A stretch of 64,000 bases of DNA. Origin: Planoprotostelium fungivorum. Its lineage: Eukaryota > Evosea > Variosea > Cavosteliida > Cavosteliaceae. The notes beneath the pieces were generated by a model. The model worked only from the letters and a program-made list of their open reading frames with translations. It was not told the origin of the DNA and searched no databases. Numbering within the stretch: position 1 is the stretch's first letter; the number at the start of each line of letters is the position of its first letter. The stretch lies in assembly GCA_003024175.1 (NCBI GenBank), contig MDYQ01000056.1, positions 62,001-126,000 of the forward strand, given 5' to 3'. This document shows, one piece after another, positions 37,501 to 49,300 of the stretch. The translations under genes and the position numbers were made by a program.

Positions 37501-37676
37501 CTTCTGCCTCTGCTGGGTACACCTCTTTGCTTTCTGAGGGGTTCATTTCGTGTATCGTTCGTGTCGTTCTTGTTTGAATTTTCTTCGTGTGATTTGTCAG
37601 TGGAATAGAGTCTTCTATCTTTCGTGTTCCAGGTGGATCTTGGAAGTCTTGACGTTGTCAACCAAATCTCAGACAT
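34593..37676 (-). CDS. External alternative NADH dehydrogenase (NDH-2) with EF-hand insert
   Basis: A mitochondrial type II NADH:quinone oxidoreductase. It opens with a basic presequence ([24 protein letters not shown]) and a membrane-anchor-like segment ([18 protein letters not shown]). The FAD-binding Rossmann motif is [17 protein letters not shown] and the NADH-binding one is [53 protein letters not shown] and [11 protein letters not shown] are family landmarks. Two EF-hand loops follow ([12 protein letters not shown] and [12 protein letters not shown]), as in plant NDB and fungal Nde1, implying Ca2+ control. The C-terminus ends with [20 protein letters not shown] and [16 protein letters not shown]. 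It transfers electrons from cytosolic NADH to ubiquinone without proton pumping. The N-terminal exon start is tentative. Confidence 0.88.
35000..35205. repeat. Imperfect tandem repeat of a GATTAAGAGGATG unit in an intron
   Basis: Five or more copies of GATTAAGAGGATG separated by variable GATGGTGATG spacers, in an NDH-2 intron. The repeat makes the intron several times longer than the norm. Confidence 0.75.
35604..35617. repeat. Perfect palindrome CTACAACGTTGTAG in an intron, with a near copy at 35636-35649
   Basis: Both lie in the same NDH-2 intron region; the second has one mismatch (CTACAGCGTTGTAG). Confidence 0.9.
36481..36540. repeat. Tandem 30-bp duplication in an AT-rich intron
   Basis: Two adjacent 30-bp copies that start TCATATGTAATATTAT and end ATATTCTTTA, differing at two positions. 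It sits in the longest intron of the NDH-2 gene. Confidence 0.9.
36688..36701. repeat. Perfect palindrome CTACAACGTTGTAG in an intron
   Basis: Within the NDH-2 gene, flanked by GAT and ACGG as in other copies. Confidence 0.9.
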
Positions 37677-38394
37677 CAAATCATGCATTATCATTAAATA
37701 CATAAGAGAATAAGTAAATCAGATGGACGGTGAGAGGTGCAGGTGTTATTTGAAAAGATATAGCTCACCGATTGCCATCCGTATTTACGTTGGACGCTCG
37801 TCGTGCAGTCGAATTGAATCTGACCTGATGTTGAGATAGTCTTAGATTGTGCGCTGGTCTTAAGGCGGAGAACATGTTGGCGATGTGGGCGTTCGGGCGG
37901 ACTGCGAGATTTCACCATAATTCCTACCAGACATTACGTCCATCTACACTGATGTAGGTGTGAGTTCGTCATTCGAACGCACAACAGCCACCAACTGAAG
38001 GTAGGTCGAGATATGGATCAATAGATGATGGTGACTTCTTGTCTCCTTCTTTCTCTAAGAGGTCTAGGACCCACTGGTATCATCCATCAACAGCGGATCA
38101 CAACTCGTTCACTCTCTCCATCAGGTCAAGAGCGTGAATCTTTCATGTCGGATCGTACGTAAGACGCGGATTAAAACTCACAGAGAAACGATGGTCACGC
38201 CCCCTGGCCTCCGTTCACTGCATAAATGTTTCATCATCGGCCATTCTGTTCACCGTACATCATCCTGGGGCACGGAGGACACTATCTTGCACCTTTTGAT
38301 GCTTTCATTTCTATCGGAGTGCGAGTTTTCGGGTTACGTGACACACAAGCTGGCCTGATATAATCAGAACTCCGTGACGCTCACGCATGATGTT

Positions 38395-39001
38395 GAACCG
38401 TTTACGACTCAGAAGAGAACAGCGAATCAAATGACGGCCAAGAGGAGAGGGATACGAAAGAAAGCGAAGGAGAAGAAGTTACCCAGGTGGATGGAGGGAC
38501 TGCTACAACGGCAGGGCTCAGGAAGGTCCAGCATCTCCATGTGGGGATGGCATTCTGACCGAAGAGAGCCTGTAGCTGAAACGGAGATCAGAAGGACATA
38601 TTGCTTGCTGTTGTGACGGAGATCACAACAGGTCACGTGTAAAGACGCCAACGGAGACACCTACCTATGGAAGGGAGTCATAAGAGATCAATACAATGAA
38701 TCGCTCAGAATGACGATAAACACCATCTTTACTAAACACATCTCATCTGATCTTCCATCAGTTCGCACGATGAAAAGCGTCAGGAGCTATCTAGATATTG
38801 TACGGTACGGGAAGGTGTGATCTACGGAAGTGTGACACTCGGTACTCCTCATGTGTTTCCCAGGCACACGCACACAAACACATGCATGCGCCTGGTGTGG
38901 GTCAGCGCCAATCCAAAAGTCTTAAACACAGAAGCACAAGAACAGGCTTCCTCTACGATATCGATGATAGCCACTGCGTCATTTTTCATTCATGTTTGTG
39001 A
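38395..39001 (+). CDS. Possible orphan protein, exons tentative
   Basis: Coding-like stretches in three blocks. An acidic frame (DSEENSESNDGQEERDTKES) at about 38400-38548 can join, across GTGGGG..CAACAG, a well-formed stretch starting at 38632 (VTCKDANGDTYLWKGVIRD, MTINTIFTKHISSDLP, SYLDIVRYGK). That joins across a 48-nt intron to a His/Arg-rich end (SKSLKHRSTRTGFLYDIDD) with a stop at 39001. I do not recognise a family. Upstream, between the NDH-2 5' end and 38395 (about 720 bases), only short frames are seen (for example 38134-38358), which may be more exons. The start is not placed. Confidence 0.35.
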
Positions 39002-39079
39002 TCTCAAGTATTCCAACAACTCTTCTGCTATACAGAGCTCCTCACAACCCTCTCTCAGCGTATTCTCGTCTGCAAGAAG

Positions 39080-40433
39080 TCAGACCATCATGTGATACCG
39101 TCCATCACCGTCGTAATCGGCACCCAGCATCTTCGTTCTCACGTCCTTCATTCTTCTCTCGAGTTGATCCTGTAATTCTGACGATCGATGACGGTAGCCA
39201 CTCTCAACGACCCATCGAACAGTGGATGCGACGAGCGGTGTGATGGGAAGGAAATGACGGATCCAAAAGATCCAATCATCCATCTTGATGTGATTCCTGC
39301 ACACTGTGTTACCACTACTGCCACTGACACGTAGATGATTCGAATCACCTGAGCCATTCAAGAGTCCCTACGGTTGTAAGGTTGAGAGACAATAGATTCT
39401 GTTGGGCTTCTTCATTCAACTCGGCGATAGGAAACGACTCATCTAACCGTTCTAATAGTTCGACACTCCCACATTGAAGGGCCGTAGTCCACAAATTGAA
39501 AGCCTCAGCATTCATTCGTCTCATCAAAATGATGTGAGAGAATGCCATCAGCTGATTCCCTTCCATCGAATCGAGGAGTGCACCTTCTAACTGTCCATCG
39601 ACATCCAGCTCTGATGACAAGTAAAGCATGATGTGCATGTGGCCGCCTCTGGCTGCCTTTTGAAAGGCGTATGAAGGTGGAAGGCTGCGTTGTATGGCGA
39701 ATTTCACGATGTCTAAACGACCTTGAAGGGCGGCGGCGGCAGCCACTTCATATTCTACGACGAAGCCGGCGTCTAAAGCCCATGTGAGCGTGTCCACATC
39801 AGCCCAGCCACCGATGAAGCGACACTCCTTCTCTACGATGTTCCTCTCATGCAGCCATCTCAAGACCTTCTCTTGACGATGTATGTCGGCCATGGCGATT
39901 ACCGTCTTGTAATCGAAGAACATGAAGGCATCAGAAATGCCGGTCAGTGCTGTGATGTCCCCCTTTGAGATGGCGAGGTCGATGAATCGAGAGTATTCTG
40001 TTCTGTCTAAAGGCAGGCGAGCGTTGATGCCGGGGATCGGATGGGCGAGGGGCTTCAGTCCGCGAACCAGGGATGGAATGAGATCGAGTCGATGATGGTA
40101 GTTCAAGAGAAGAGGTAGAGCGAACTTGGGAAGGGTGTCTCCATCGATGCGATCGTGGACGAATCTGATGGTATCCAGATCGCCGCACTGTATGGCTGAG
40201 CGGAGGGTGCCGGTGCACAAGGAGAGGTGAAGGTTGTCCGTCAGCCATCGAAGGAGCTCGAGACCGCATGCGGCAGAGTTAACGGAAAGCCACCAGTGAT
40301 TGAAATGTTTCGATTGTATGACCGAGGGGGTGAACGTGATGGACCAGCTTTTGCAAACGAAAGAGAGGGAGATGTGATTGATCCAGTGCATGTATCTCGA
40401 TACCTCATGGACGACATCATTCGGTATGTCCAT
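39080..40433 (-). CDS. F-box/ankyrin-like protein
   Basis: Two exons (40433-39349 and 39296-39080, total 1302 nt) give 433 residues. The N-terminus (MDIPNDVVHEVSRYMHWINH, FVCKSWS) is F-box-like: a Pro-x-(D/E) start, then a leucine/valine helix and a cysteine-lysine-serine-tryptophan end. The rest is a string of degenerate ankyrin-like helices (GLELLRWLTDN, GDLDTIRFVHDR, GRLDIVKFAIQR, GGHMHIMLYLSSE, GSVELLERLDES). Such F-box plus ankyrin-like proteins form large families in amoebae and probably act as substrate receptors of SCF ubiquitin ligases. The last exon is basic and ends ADYDGDGRYHMMV. A similar gene begins at 63370. Confidence 0.72.
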
Positions 40434-40672
40434 CTTGGACTGTTCTGTTTCTCAGCATTTCATCGTGTGGTGAACCACAGAACCACATTCACAGAAACAT
40501 TTTCCGTCTTTTCCCGCCAAAAAAGGATATTTGAATCAGTTCCCGTTACACTTCCCTCACGTTAGGCATCCTCCAATAAGATTCCCCGTCAGACGATATC
40601 AACACATGGTTGACGTTGATGATGCATTGTTACATTAGATCGTCATCTCACAACCCATGATGATGTCAGGAT

Positions 40673-41628
40673 TTATTGTATCTTCTTAGAGAGTATCACG
40701 TAATCGTAGCTGAGAGGTGCAGAAGAATCACAGACAGAGGGACAGTTCTCGTCCGTCTCAAATCTAGACAAGCTGAGCGAGTGTGCACGTGCAAAGAGCT
40801 CACCCCTGTCTATCTCTGTAAAAACGAAGTGCAGGTTCGTTGAACTTGAAGCAAGTGAGCATGACTGCCTCCATCTCAGCCTTCTTTCCAATCTCAAACA
40901 GTTTCTGTGGACGTTTAAGAACCAATGATGTGATGATGGAAGATACCTCCAGTATCCATCGACCGAGACCTCTTCCCTGTGACGATTTCGAGATTTGAAT
41001 GTCCAAGCTGCAAGATGATTCAGATGATGATCATCCATGTGAATGTGCCAGACGCACCAATAAGCAACGGCCCTGTGTTCATCCTCTTCTACGAATTGGA
41101 AGTGACAGAAGCCACAGAGATTGTCGTTCCCGTCTGAAAGAAGTCAATTCTATTGTTCTGACGGAGAATTCTCTCTTGGGAGAACATCATCGACGTCACA
41201 CCTTCTGTCACAATGAGAAAGCGTGAGTCTTTGTCTCTATACTCATTCTTCAATTTCGTTTCGTTGTAACCCCATTTACTCCTCTCATACCTGTGCTGTG
41301 TTGGGGGAATGAGAAGATGTCTATGGACATCACATTTCTCGCATGTTCTCTTTGAAGAGATCGAATACACGATCGAGAGTCGTTGGTGCCAGATCCCTCG
41401 TGCATCTCAGAGTGTATTGGTGACTATTCAAGATTGAGAACAATAGGATACGAGGAAGTTCACCCTTCGACTTCAAGCTTCTGATCCTCGAGTAAAGAAT
41501 TCAACTGTGATGTTGAGATGGAATCAAACGATCGAACAGACCTGATTCGCTGTTGTCAACTTTTTAGACGTCAATAGACGTTTGATCGCCGAGGCTGACG
41601 GCTTCCCTTTCGCTTTCGATCTGTTCAT
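40673..41628 (-). CDS. NAA40: N-alpha-acetyltransferase 40 (histone H4/H2A N-terminal acetyltransferase)
   Basis: A GNAT-fold enzyme that acetylates the N-terminal Ser of histones H4 and H2A. Exons read from ATG at 41628: a Lys-rich head (MNRSKAKGKPSASAIKRLL), then LAPTTLDRVFDLFKENMREM and YERSKWGYNETKLKNEYRD, which match the NAA40-specific N-terminal region (human ..[21 protein letters not shown]). The GNAT core has SSQGRGLGRWILEV (acetyl-CoA loop, Q/R-x-x-G-x-G/A) and EAVMLTCFKFNEPALRFYR, and the end is YDYVILSKKIQ. The stop codon lies within an AATAAA on the minus strand. At least five introns are used. The gene is divergent from the MFS transporter with 283 bp between starts. Confidence 0.9.
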
Positions 41629-41911
41629 TCGATGCCGATGCGATCTCGCCTTCCCTCGAAACAATCAGCCCACGTGACCATTCGGCAATTTTTGAATGCA
41701 ACATCAAATATGAATGCTCGAGTGACGCACATATCTATTCTTTTCCTCTCAATGATGGACGTGTTGTTGGTTGAACAGATTTGAACCTCAAGAATTGGCG
41801 CCTTTATTGTTTGTCAACAGCATTCTGTTGCGTCTGCCACAACAGCGGGGTCCCGTCAGAATTTTTCCAGAACAGAAAACGTCAGGCACAGGGCACATCA
41901 TCATCTAAGGG

Positions 41912-43983
41912 ATGAGTGAACACGAGCAGCCCATCACCAAAGAGGATGGTTCAGTCGTCATACCTCTTCAAGACTTGTCTGCTGGCGAATCACGATCAGA
42001 TCCATCATCGAGCGATTCAATCGAGAATTATGACAAAACGACACAGAGCTGGAGGACTAATCCAAAGATTGCAGTCTGGGTAATCATCGGTGCCATATTT
42101 TTAGATTCAGTCTTCTACTCCATTGTCATTCCGATCTTGCCCTTCTATGTAGAATCTCTCGGCTTAGAGCAGGTGACACCTTCTAGTCACATCATCCAAC
42201 TTCTAATCACCATCAGATTCAAGTTGGCATCTTGTTCGCCTCGTTTCCATTCGGTGAGAGAAGCACCGTTCTATCTCTCTGACCGTCCAGCATATTTAAT
42301 CAGTGCCCCCATTTGCATCTGGGCCGTTGACAAATTGGGCCGAAAAAAGTCCATGATGATCTCCGTCGTTCTGATCGAAGTGAGTCGACGACGACATTCA
42401 CAGACTGAAGACTGCCTCAGATCAGTAGCATCGGCTTCGCTCTATCCAATCAATACTGGCTCCTCTTATTGTGCAGAAGTATTCAAGGTGATCACCGTGA
42501 CGATGATGGTGGCTGATGCGAGGAAAGGTTTCTGCTCCAACCTGACGTGGACTTCTGGTATGGTCATGGTCGCTGTGTCTTTCAAGCCACAGGAACAAGG
42601 TGAACGATTAAAATATCCAATAATGTCTTTTTCCTCATTTTATTCAGGAGTTTACCTGGGCACCATGTTCGCCGTGGCCGGAGTGAGTGAGAAAATTCTC
42701 GTAAAATTCTGAGAAATTTCAGGCGGGAACCCTTTTGGGACCCTTCATGGGTGGTTTGGCCTTTGAATTCAGCGGCTACGACAAGCGAGTGCCCTTCTTG
42801 ATCGTCAGTGGACTATTATTCGTCGACGGAGTCATGCGTTCTTTTCTCAAAGGTATCTATTGTCGACATTGATGACACACGTTCTCATCGTTGTAGATGT
42901 CGGCAAGCCCGCACAGAAATCAAAGAATTCTCCGTGGCGCATATTCACTTCACCGAAGGTGGTTTCCCGCCAAGTTCGAAATTTGAATATTGACATGGGT
43001 GCCAGGCTTTGGCTCTGGCGTTCGTGGTCAGCGTCAGTCAGGGAGGTCCGGCGGCGTTAGAGCCGTTGGTACCGGTCTATCTTGCAGATTCGTATGGCTT
43101 ATCCCCAGCATGGATTGGTGAGGCTTCAAGATGACGTCATCATGAGACGTGTTCTATTCGTACCTCCAAACATCATCACATCAACACTTTCACATTATCG
43201 CGATGCATCACGCACGATCATCTCAGCGACCGCGATGATGATGTTGATGCGAAGATCAGGTGGTCTATTTGCCGTCGCCATCTGTGGATTCGTATTGGGA
43301 AGTCTCTTGATGGGTTGGTTCTCAGACAAGTACCCACACTGGAGGATCCATGCTGTCTCGGCTGCCGCCATCATCACGGCCGGCTTTGCGGCACTTCTCA
43401 TCCACACTCCAAATCTGCTCTTCTTCACCTTATCCCTCTTCATCTTCTTATTTCTGGCCGGCATCTTAAACACACCCATCGTGAGAAGTCCACCCACATC
43501 GACACGATTAGACATCCGATCTGATGACGTCATCAGCTACCGGAAGTCATGCGAATCGTGGCGAGAGACGTTGGGCCGGGGCACGAGGCGGCTGTGAGTG
43601 GTCTGTGTAATTGTGCCTACTCCATAGGTGCATCTGTGGGTGCGGCTGGTGTCAGCGCTCTCTATGAGGTGTGTCAGACATCACATCACGATGGATGATG
43701 GTGTCGATGGTGATGATGGTGGACTGAGACGAGACAGGTGACCGATCTGAACGTCTGCATGTATACCCTCTCCGGCATCTACGTCTTTGTGTGCATATTG
43801 GTCATCTCTGTCGTCTTACGAGGGAAAATCTTCTCTGTACCGAAGATTGAGGTGAATCATACTACTTTCGTGTTCGATATGTATGGAATCGAAATATTGT
43901 GAAGACGAGATCTGATCGTGAGACAGGAGCATCAATTATTATCTGCATCTCTGGAAGAAGAGTCGACATCGGCAGTCGAATGA
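41912..43983 (+). CDS. Major facilitator superfamily transporter
   Basis: A 12-helix-type MFS protein spread over many exons. After a cytosolic acidic head come AVWVIIGAIFLDSVFYSIVI (helix 1), then the motif A region WAVDKLGRKKSMMISVVLI, a helix with TWTSGMVMVA, AGTLLGPFMGGLAFEF, and the second half: FALAFVVSVSQGG, LFAVAICGFVLGSLLMGWF with SDKYPHWRIH (second motif A), AAAIITAGFAALLIHTP, LFFTLSLFIFLFLAG, and YTLSGIYVFVCILVISVVL. The C-terminus is a short acidic tail (EEESTSAVE). It resembles vesicular amine/multidrug proton antiporters (SLC18-like), but the substrate is not knowable here. The exon joins around 42480-42610 are not certain. Introns carry TGACGTCA-centred palindromes. Confidence 0.75.
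43521..43536. repeat. Perfect 16-bp palindrome CTGATGACGTCATCAG at an intron 3' end
   Basis: Immediately precedes the exon beginning CTACCGGAAG of the MFS gene; its last three bases are the CAG acceptor. A 12-bp relative GATGACGTCATC lies at 43130-43141 in another intron of the gene. Confidence 0.85.
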
Positions 43984-45251
43984 GGAGGAAATTTTTCGGA
44001 AACCATCGACACTATCGTCAGGCAGCTCGTCATGTGCGAAGGAAGAGCCAATAAAGGATTTCAAGGTTCGCTTTCGCTTTGAACGAAGAATGACAGCAAA
44101 TGATTTCACATCTGACCGACAGACATCAAGTCGATGCAGTTGATGTCGATGCAACATCATCCAATGTAATCCGTTCCACAAGTTGACACGATCGTGTCGC
44201 CATGCATCGCTGCCAACATCGACATCGAAAGTCGTCAAGATGAACCACCAGCCGCCGCGGATAATATCCATCTCACTATCTATCGGGCAATTCTCTATCT
44301 CCTGCTGATTCTCTGATATGAAGTACGCTCTTCCAGGGAAAGAACAAGAGCGGAGAATTAACCTTCGTGTTCCCTCTATCATATAGACATTGAGACACAC
44401 TGGGCCCAAATATCCAAAAGATCCGAGACGGAGTTGAAAACTCCGAAATTTCATCGCAATTGTCGAATTGTAAATCGGAAGAAATGGAATTTAATCGATG
44501 CGGCCCTTTATAGAAGATCCGACGGCACCCGGTCGTGTAATCGTCAACCGTCCAGCAGTTGACTTGAACTCTCCTCCATATAACGCTATAATTCGCAGGC
44601 TTACGTTCGATAATGAGCCATAAATATCTCACCTTCGCGGGCAGTCTGACCCACACGATGTCTACAACCCCAGACGACCACCCCAAGGGCAAAGAATCTC
44701 GTCGTCAGGGTGATGCTCGCTGCCTGGTGGTCTGTGAGTGGTTGATATCATACATCCAGGTGAAGTGTCGGTGGAAAGAAGATGAAAGCCTCGCGAACGC
44801 TGCCGCCTCACAGTCTCCACTACCCCAAATGAATACACCGTGGATCACGTTTGATGAATTTTTCGAATCTAAGACAGTTTTCAACGACATTTCCATCAAA
44901 ACAATCCTGCCGTGTAATCAGCGGTGTGAAGGTTCCCTTCCTTCGATCGAAAACCGAGAGCGCAAAAATGGTTCGTCTCGTCTTAAGTCCACGAGGCCGC
45001 CACCGTTGATGCCCAATGAAAGCCCCGTCGACTCTTCGTCCCTCCCTCTCTGTGGCAGGTTAAGAGAGGGCTATTTCTCCGCGGCTCTCGAGGTCAACGC
45101 CGGACGTCCTGCCCGTTTCATCTTTTCCGTGACTCGCGGAAAAGCCCGAAATTTCTTCCGAGAACCGCTCGTCAACGTTGCTACTCGTCGTTACTCATAA
45201 CAACGGCTGAGAGTAAGCGAAGAGCAGAGTAGATCAGCAACAACAAGAGAC
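43984..45251. other. Long gap with weak minus-strand frames
   Basis: About 1.27 kb between the MFS and kinase genes. On the minus strand a frame from 44454 down to 43939 (MKFRSFQLRLGSFGYLGPVC) follows a TATAAAG stretch and has a possible internal intron ending TTGGCAG, but no domain; it would overlap the MFS tail. On the plus strand a 195-codon frame (44613-45200) shows no domain either. Either could be a small gene; I call neither. Confidence 0.3.
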
Positions 45252-46268
45252 ATGACACAGCTATTCCAGATGAACGTGGAGGGATACAGCTACACTGGCC
45301 TGAAGAGGTTAGAGGCCGGCGGCTACGGCGAGGTCTTCTTGGCAAGACAAGAGCCAGGCGACCGCATCGTCGTGATGAAAGTCATAGACAAACACAAGGA
45401 CGAGTCAGTTCAGTACCGCTTCCAGTGTGAAGTTATGGCAGGAAAAGTTTTAGAGGGAGTCGAGGGCGTAGTCAGGTGTGATAATCACAAAATGTGATCA
45501 AGTTACTTACTCACGTGACAGAACTCTACACTTCTTTGAGAGCCCAAGACACTATTGGTTGGTCACAGACTTCTTGGAGGGAGGGGACTTGTTCCAACAT
45601 ATGGAACAGGTAGATACGGCTTGACACCGATCCATTTGGGGCTGACATCGATTGATAGGAGGGCCCTATGGACGAAGACACCATCAAAGATGTCATGCGC
45701 CAGCTACTCCGTACCTTGAAACAGTGTCACCTGGCAGGCATTGCAGTAAGTCCACCTCCCTTTACGAACATCATCTCACTCTCCACAGCACAAAGACATC
45801 AAGCCAGAGAATATTGTCTTCGATCGCAACACCAATCACGTCAGCCTGCTCGACTTTGGTCTGTGCAGCCACTTCGATGCCACCCTCAGTGATCACACGA
45901 CCGATCGCGCTGGCTCGGTTGAATACTCGGCACCCGAGATCAAGATGGGAAGACAAGTCCACTTCTCGTCACGCTGCCTGGACGTCTGGAGTCTGGGAGC
46001 CACATGCCTCGCCGCCCTCTATAATCACATCCCCGCCGTCACATTGAAGAGCATGAAGGACGTCTACTGCGGAAAGAGGACCATGCTCGACGCTCTGAAG
46101 CCAACCTCCACCACCATCCACATCTCAGAGCAAGCGGAGGACTTTCTCTCACGGGCAACTGAAGTCCAACCCAGCAAGAGGGCGACCGTCGATGAGCTCT
46201 TGGCTCATCCTTTCCTGAGGACCAAGGAGGAACAGAACATCCCCAAAGCTAGAAGGATGTCGCTGTAA
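45252..46268 (+). CDS. Ser/Thr protein kinase
   Basis: Four exons of a compact kinase. Motifs: glycine loop as LEAGGYGEVFLARQ, VVMKVIDK (catalytic Lys), HYWLVTDFLEGGDLFQHM, the catalytic loop HKDIKPENIVFDRNTNHV, LLDFGLCSHF (metal-binding Asp), AGSVEYSAPEIKMG and DVWSLGATCLAALY, ending RATVDELLAHPFL. The usual HRD is HKD, but the Asp is kept, so it should be active. The fold resembles CAMK/Aurora-like kinases, but no regulatory domain is attached; substrate unknown. The ATG at 45252 gives MTQLFQMNVEGYSY directly before the domain. An AATAAA follows at 46302. Confidence 0.85.
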
Positions 46269-46301
46269 TTAGGAGTTTACGAAAAGTATCGCACGAGTGT
46301 A

Positions 46302-46307
46302 AATAAA
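46302..46307 (+). terminator. Polyadenylation signal AATAAA
   Basis: AATAAA 34 nt past the stop of the kinase gene. Confidence 0.55.
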
Positions 46308-46346
46308 TGTATCGAAACGATTAACGAACGTTCAATGTCTCTTTAT

Positions 46347-49300
46347 CTAGAATGGCCTCTTGACGCGCTCTCCCTTCGCCACCTTCTTCAACTCTTCACC
46401 CGATAACGTCTCCATCTGATGACACAACGTTCAGCATGTGATCATGACTTGAATGATCTCATCGGTCCATTTGTGAAACGATGAGACAGAAACGACAGAC
46501 GATTCACCTCAACCAATGCTTCTGCGATTCGGTCCAATTCAGTTCGATGTGTAGTCAACAGACTCCTCGCATTCTCGTATGCCTCCTACACCCTCTTCAG
46601 ATCAACCTTCTTCGATGCACTCACTTGAAGGATGATCTTGACTTCAGCGTCCACTGTCTTCTTTTCTTCGTCCGAGATCTTGTCGATGTCGATGTACATC
46701 ATTCCTATCTTGTCTGACATTCCCCACTTGGTGACCATGTTGTGGGCCAACTGTGTGGCTTTCTTGAAGTCAGATGATGCTCCGGAGGATACCTGTGTGA
46801 TGTCACTTTCTGTTCTCACGAGTCTCAGCACGATCATGGGATGAGATGTGATCGTGTGGTGATGATGTGATGATGTAGCTTTCATATACAATATACGATG
46901 ATGCGATGTGGTGATCATGAGGTGAGGTGATGATGTGAAGATGTTGTGAAGATGTTGTGAAGATGTTGTGATGATGTTGTGATGATGTGATCACCTCATC
47001 ATGACCGTACACAATCTCTTCAGCAGCTCTCCCTCCCATGATACACGCCAACGTAGCCTTCATGTCCTTCCTCGACACCGATTCGGTGTCCTTATCCGGT
47101 AATTGTACCGTCTGTCGCTCCATCAGTGACAAGCCCCTGACGTTTTCCTCCCACCATTCCCAGGGCATTTCCACGCTTGATGATGGTAGCCTTGTGTACG
47201 GGTACGGCTCCTTCTGTGTGAAGTGCAACGAGTGCGTGACCTCCTTCGTGGTAGGCCGTCATCCTGCGTGCGGTTACGCTCATGTCTCCCGATTTTCTCT
47301 TGATGCCTGCGGGGGTGAGTACGTACGTACGTACGTAATTTTTGGGGTATCACCCATGATGACGTCATCCTTCGCCTCTTCGAAATCTCTCATGTCCACG
47401 GCGAGCTTGTTGCCGACGACAGCTTTGATCGCAGCGATGTTGATGAGATTACTGAGATCTGCGCCTGCGAGATATATTTCAGCGAACCTTCTCAGGAATT
47501 TCCGAGAAATGTCACCCGTGAAACCTGGTGTACCCTTCGCGATGGTCCTGCTGTCCACGTCTGGACTGATTGTCGTCTTTTTCAAATACGAATCGATGAT
47601 CTACAACGCGTCAGCGATAAATCTTTTTTCGCGGAATATCGTACTTCTTTTCTACCCTTGAGGTCTGGCACTGGAATGACAATCTGCTTGTCGAATCGGC
47701 CCGGCCTGACGAGAGCTTGATCCAAGGCTTCGGGGAAGTTGGTCGCCCCGATGATGATGATGCCCGACGTTTGTTTGAAACTGAGGGATGGGTCAGGTCG
47801 GATGAGGTGGAGCGTTGTAGATGGATCACCCGTCGAGTTCGGTGAGCAGTTGGTTCAGTGTGTTCTCTCTCGAGTAGGAGGAAGACATGCCTCGTTTTCT
47901 CGACGTTCTACAACGCGTCAGCCTTTCATATCACAACGTGGATGTTGTTTTCACACATCGATGATGTGTTTACATTTGATCGATTTTATGGTTTACGATT
48001 TGGATATTGTCATCATCACATCATGCATCACATGATGTACGCTGCGTCATATGATACGATATCACATATATCCTATATTTACATGTATATATCATGTGCT
48101 ATCTACTGATAAACGATATGAGAAAACATGTGAATCACCCCAAGGCATCGATCTCATCAATAAATATGATACACTGTCCCAACTTCTTCGCATCCTCTGC
48201 TCTCGTTCAGCCTCCACGACATCTCCACGACCATTCACCGAACAAGTTTCTGATTCTCTTCGGTCCCACGCCGATGTACATCTCATCGAAAGAAGAGCCG
48301 GCGCAATACAAGAAGGGTACACCCGCTTCACCTGCGATCGCTCTGGCCAAGAGTGTCTTACCTGTACCCGGCTCACCCACCAAGAGGACACCTGAGTGGT
48401 CAGAGATTGGCAGGTTGTAGATGGCAAAAATCGGAAAACATCTCACCCTTGGGTAGTCTGGCGCCCAGCCGGGTGAATTTCGTCGGGTTCTTCAGGTACT
48501 CGACCACCTGTCATCGTAGTGAGTTTTCGAATCGAGTCGAAATTTCACCTCGATGAGCTCGGCCTTGGCTTCATCACAACCCTTGACATCGTCAAATTTC
48601 TCCGTTACGTTGGTGACTTGAGAATGTGCGTTCGATATGTTGAAGGGTGACAGAACTATTCGACGTTATTTTCCGAGAATTTTACATCTACAACGCTCAC
48701 CGGACCCTTTTCCGATCTTATTCTCTCCACCACCGTCCTTCAGGGTCGTGTACAAGTAAGTGAGGCCGGCGACGGCCACGCCGACGATGAAAAGTCTGAG
48801 AGAAGTCAACGAAAACTCGATCACGTGACCTCCACCTCCACAAGATCTTGCTACGTAGAGTCCCCGGGCTTTCAACCAGCTGCACTGGGATGGGGGCGTA
48901 CGGTTGCCCGTGGGCAAAGTTGGGCGAAGGAGAGCTCGGTGGGACAGGCGCTCCACCGGAAGAGGAGCTCGGTGGGACAGGTGCTCCATCGGGGGGTGGA
49001 GCTGCGGCTCCATTCTGAGTCGAGTCAGAGGATGGAGAGATCGAGTTCGTCACCTGATCGGTTGCAGTCGATTCTCCCGATTGCGCTGTGGTGTTGGTCT
49101 GTTGTTGTTTCGTTGAGGGGGCGTGGGCGGGATAATAAGCCTGAACAAATTCTGGCATCTTGAATGAGTCTAATTCTTTGAGTTGGGCGAGAGCCTTGAT
49201 GTAGACGGTGTGTGATGTTGGGTCCATGGCGTAGGTTCCCGATTGAAATCGTGTCTTGATCTCTTCCCATTGTCTTCTGCTCGACAGATGCTGGAGATGA

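Noticed and set aside
44613-45200. A 195-codon plus-strand frame upstream of the kinase
   Set aside because: No domain, overlapped by equally long minus frames, and sits where promoter DNA is expected.
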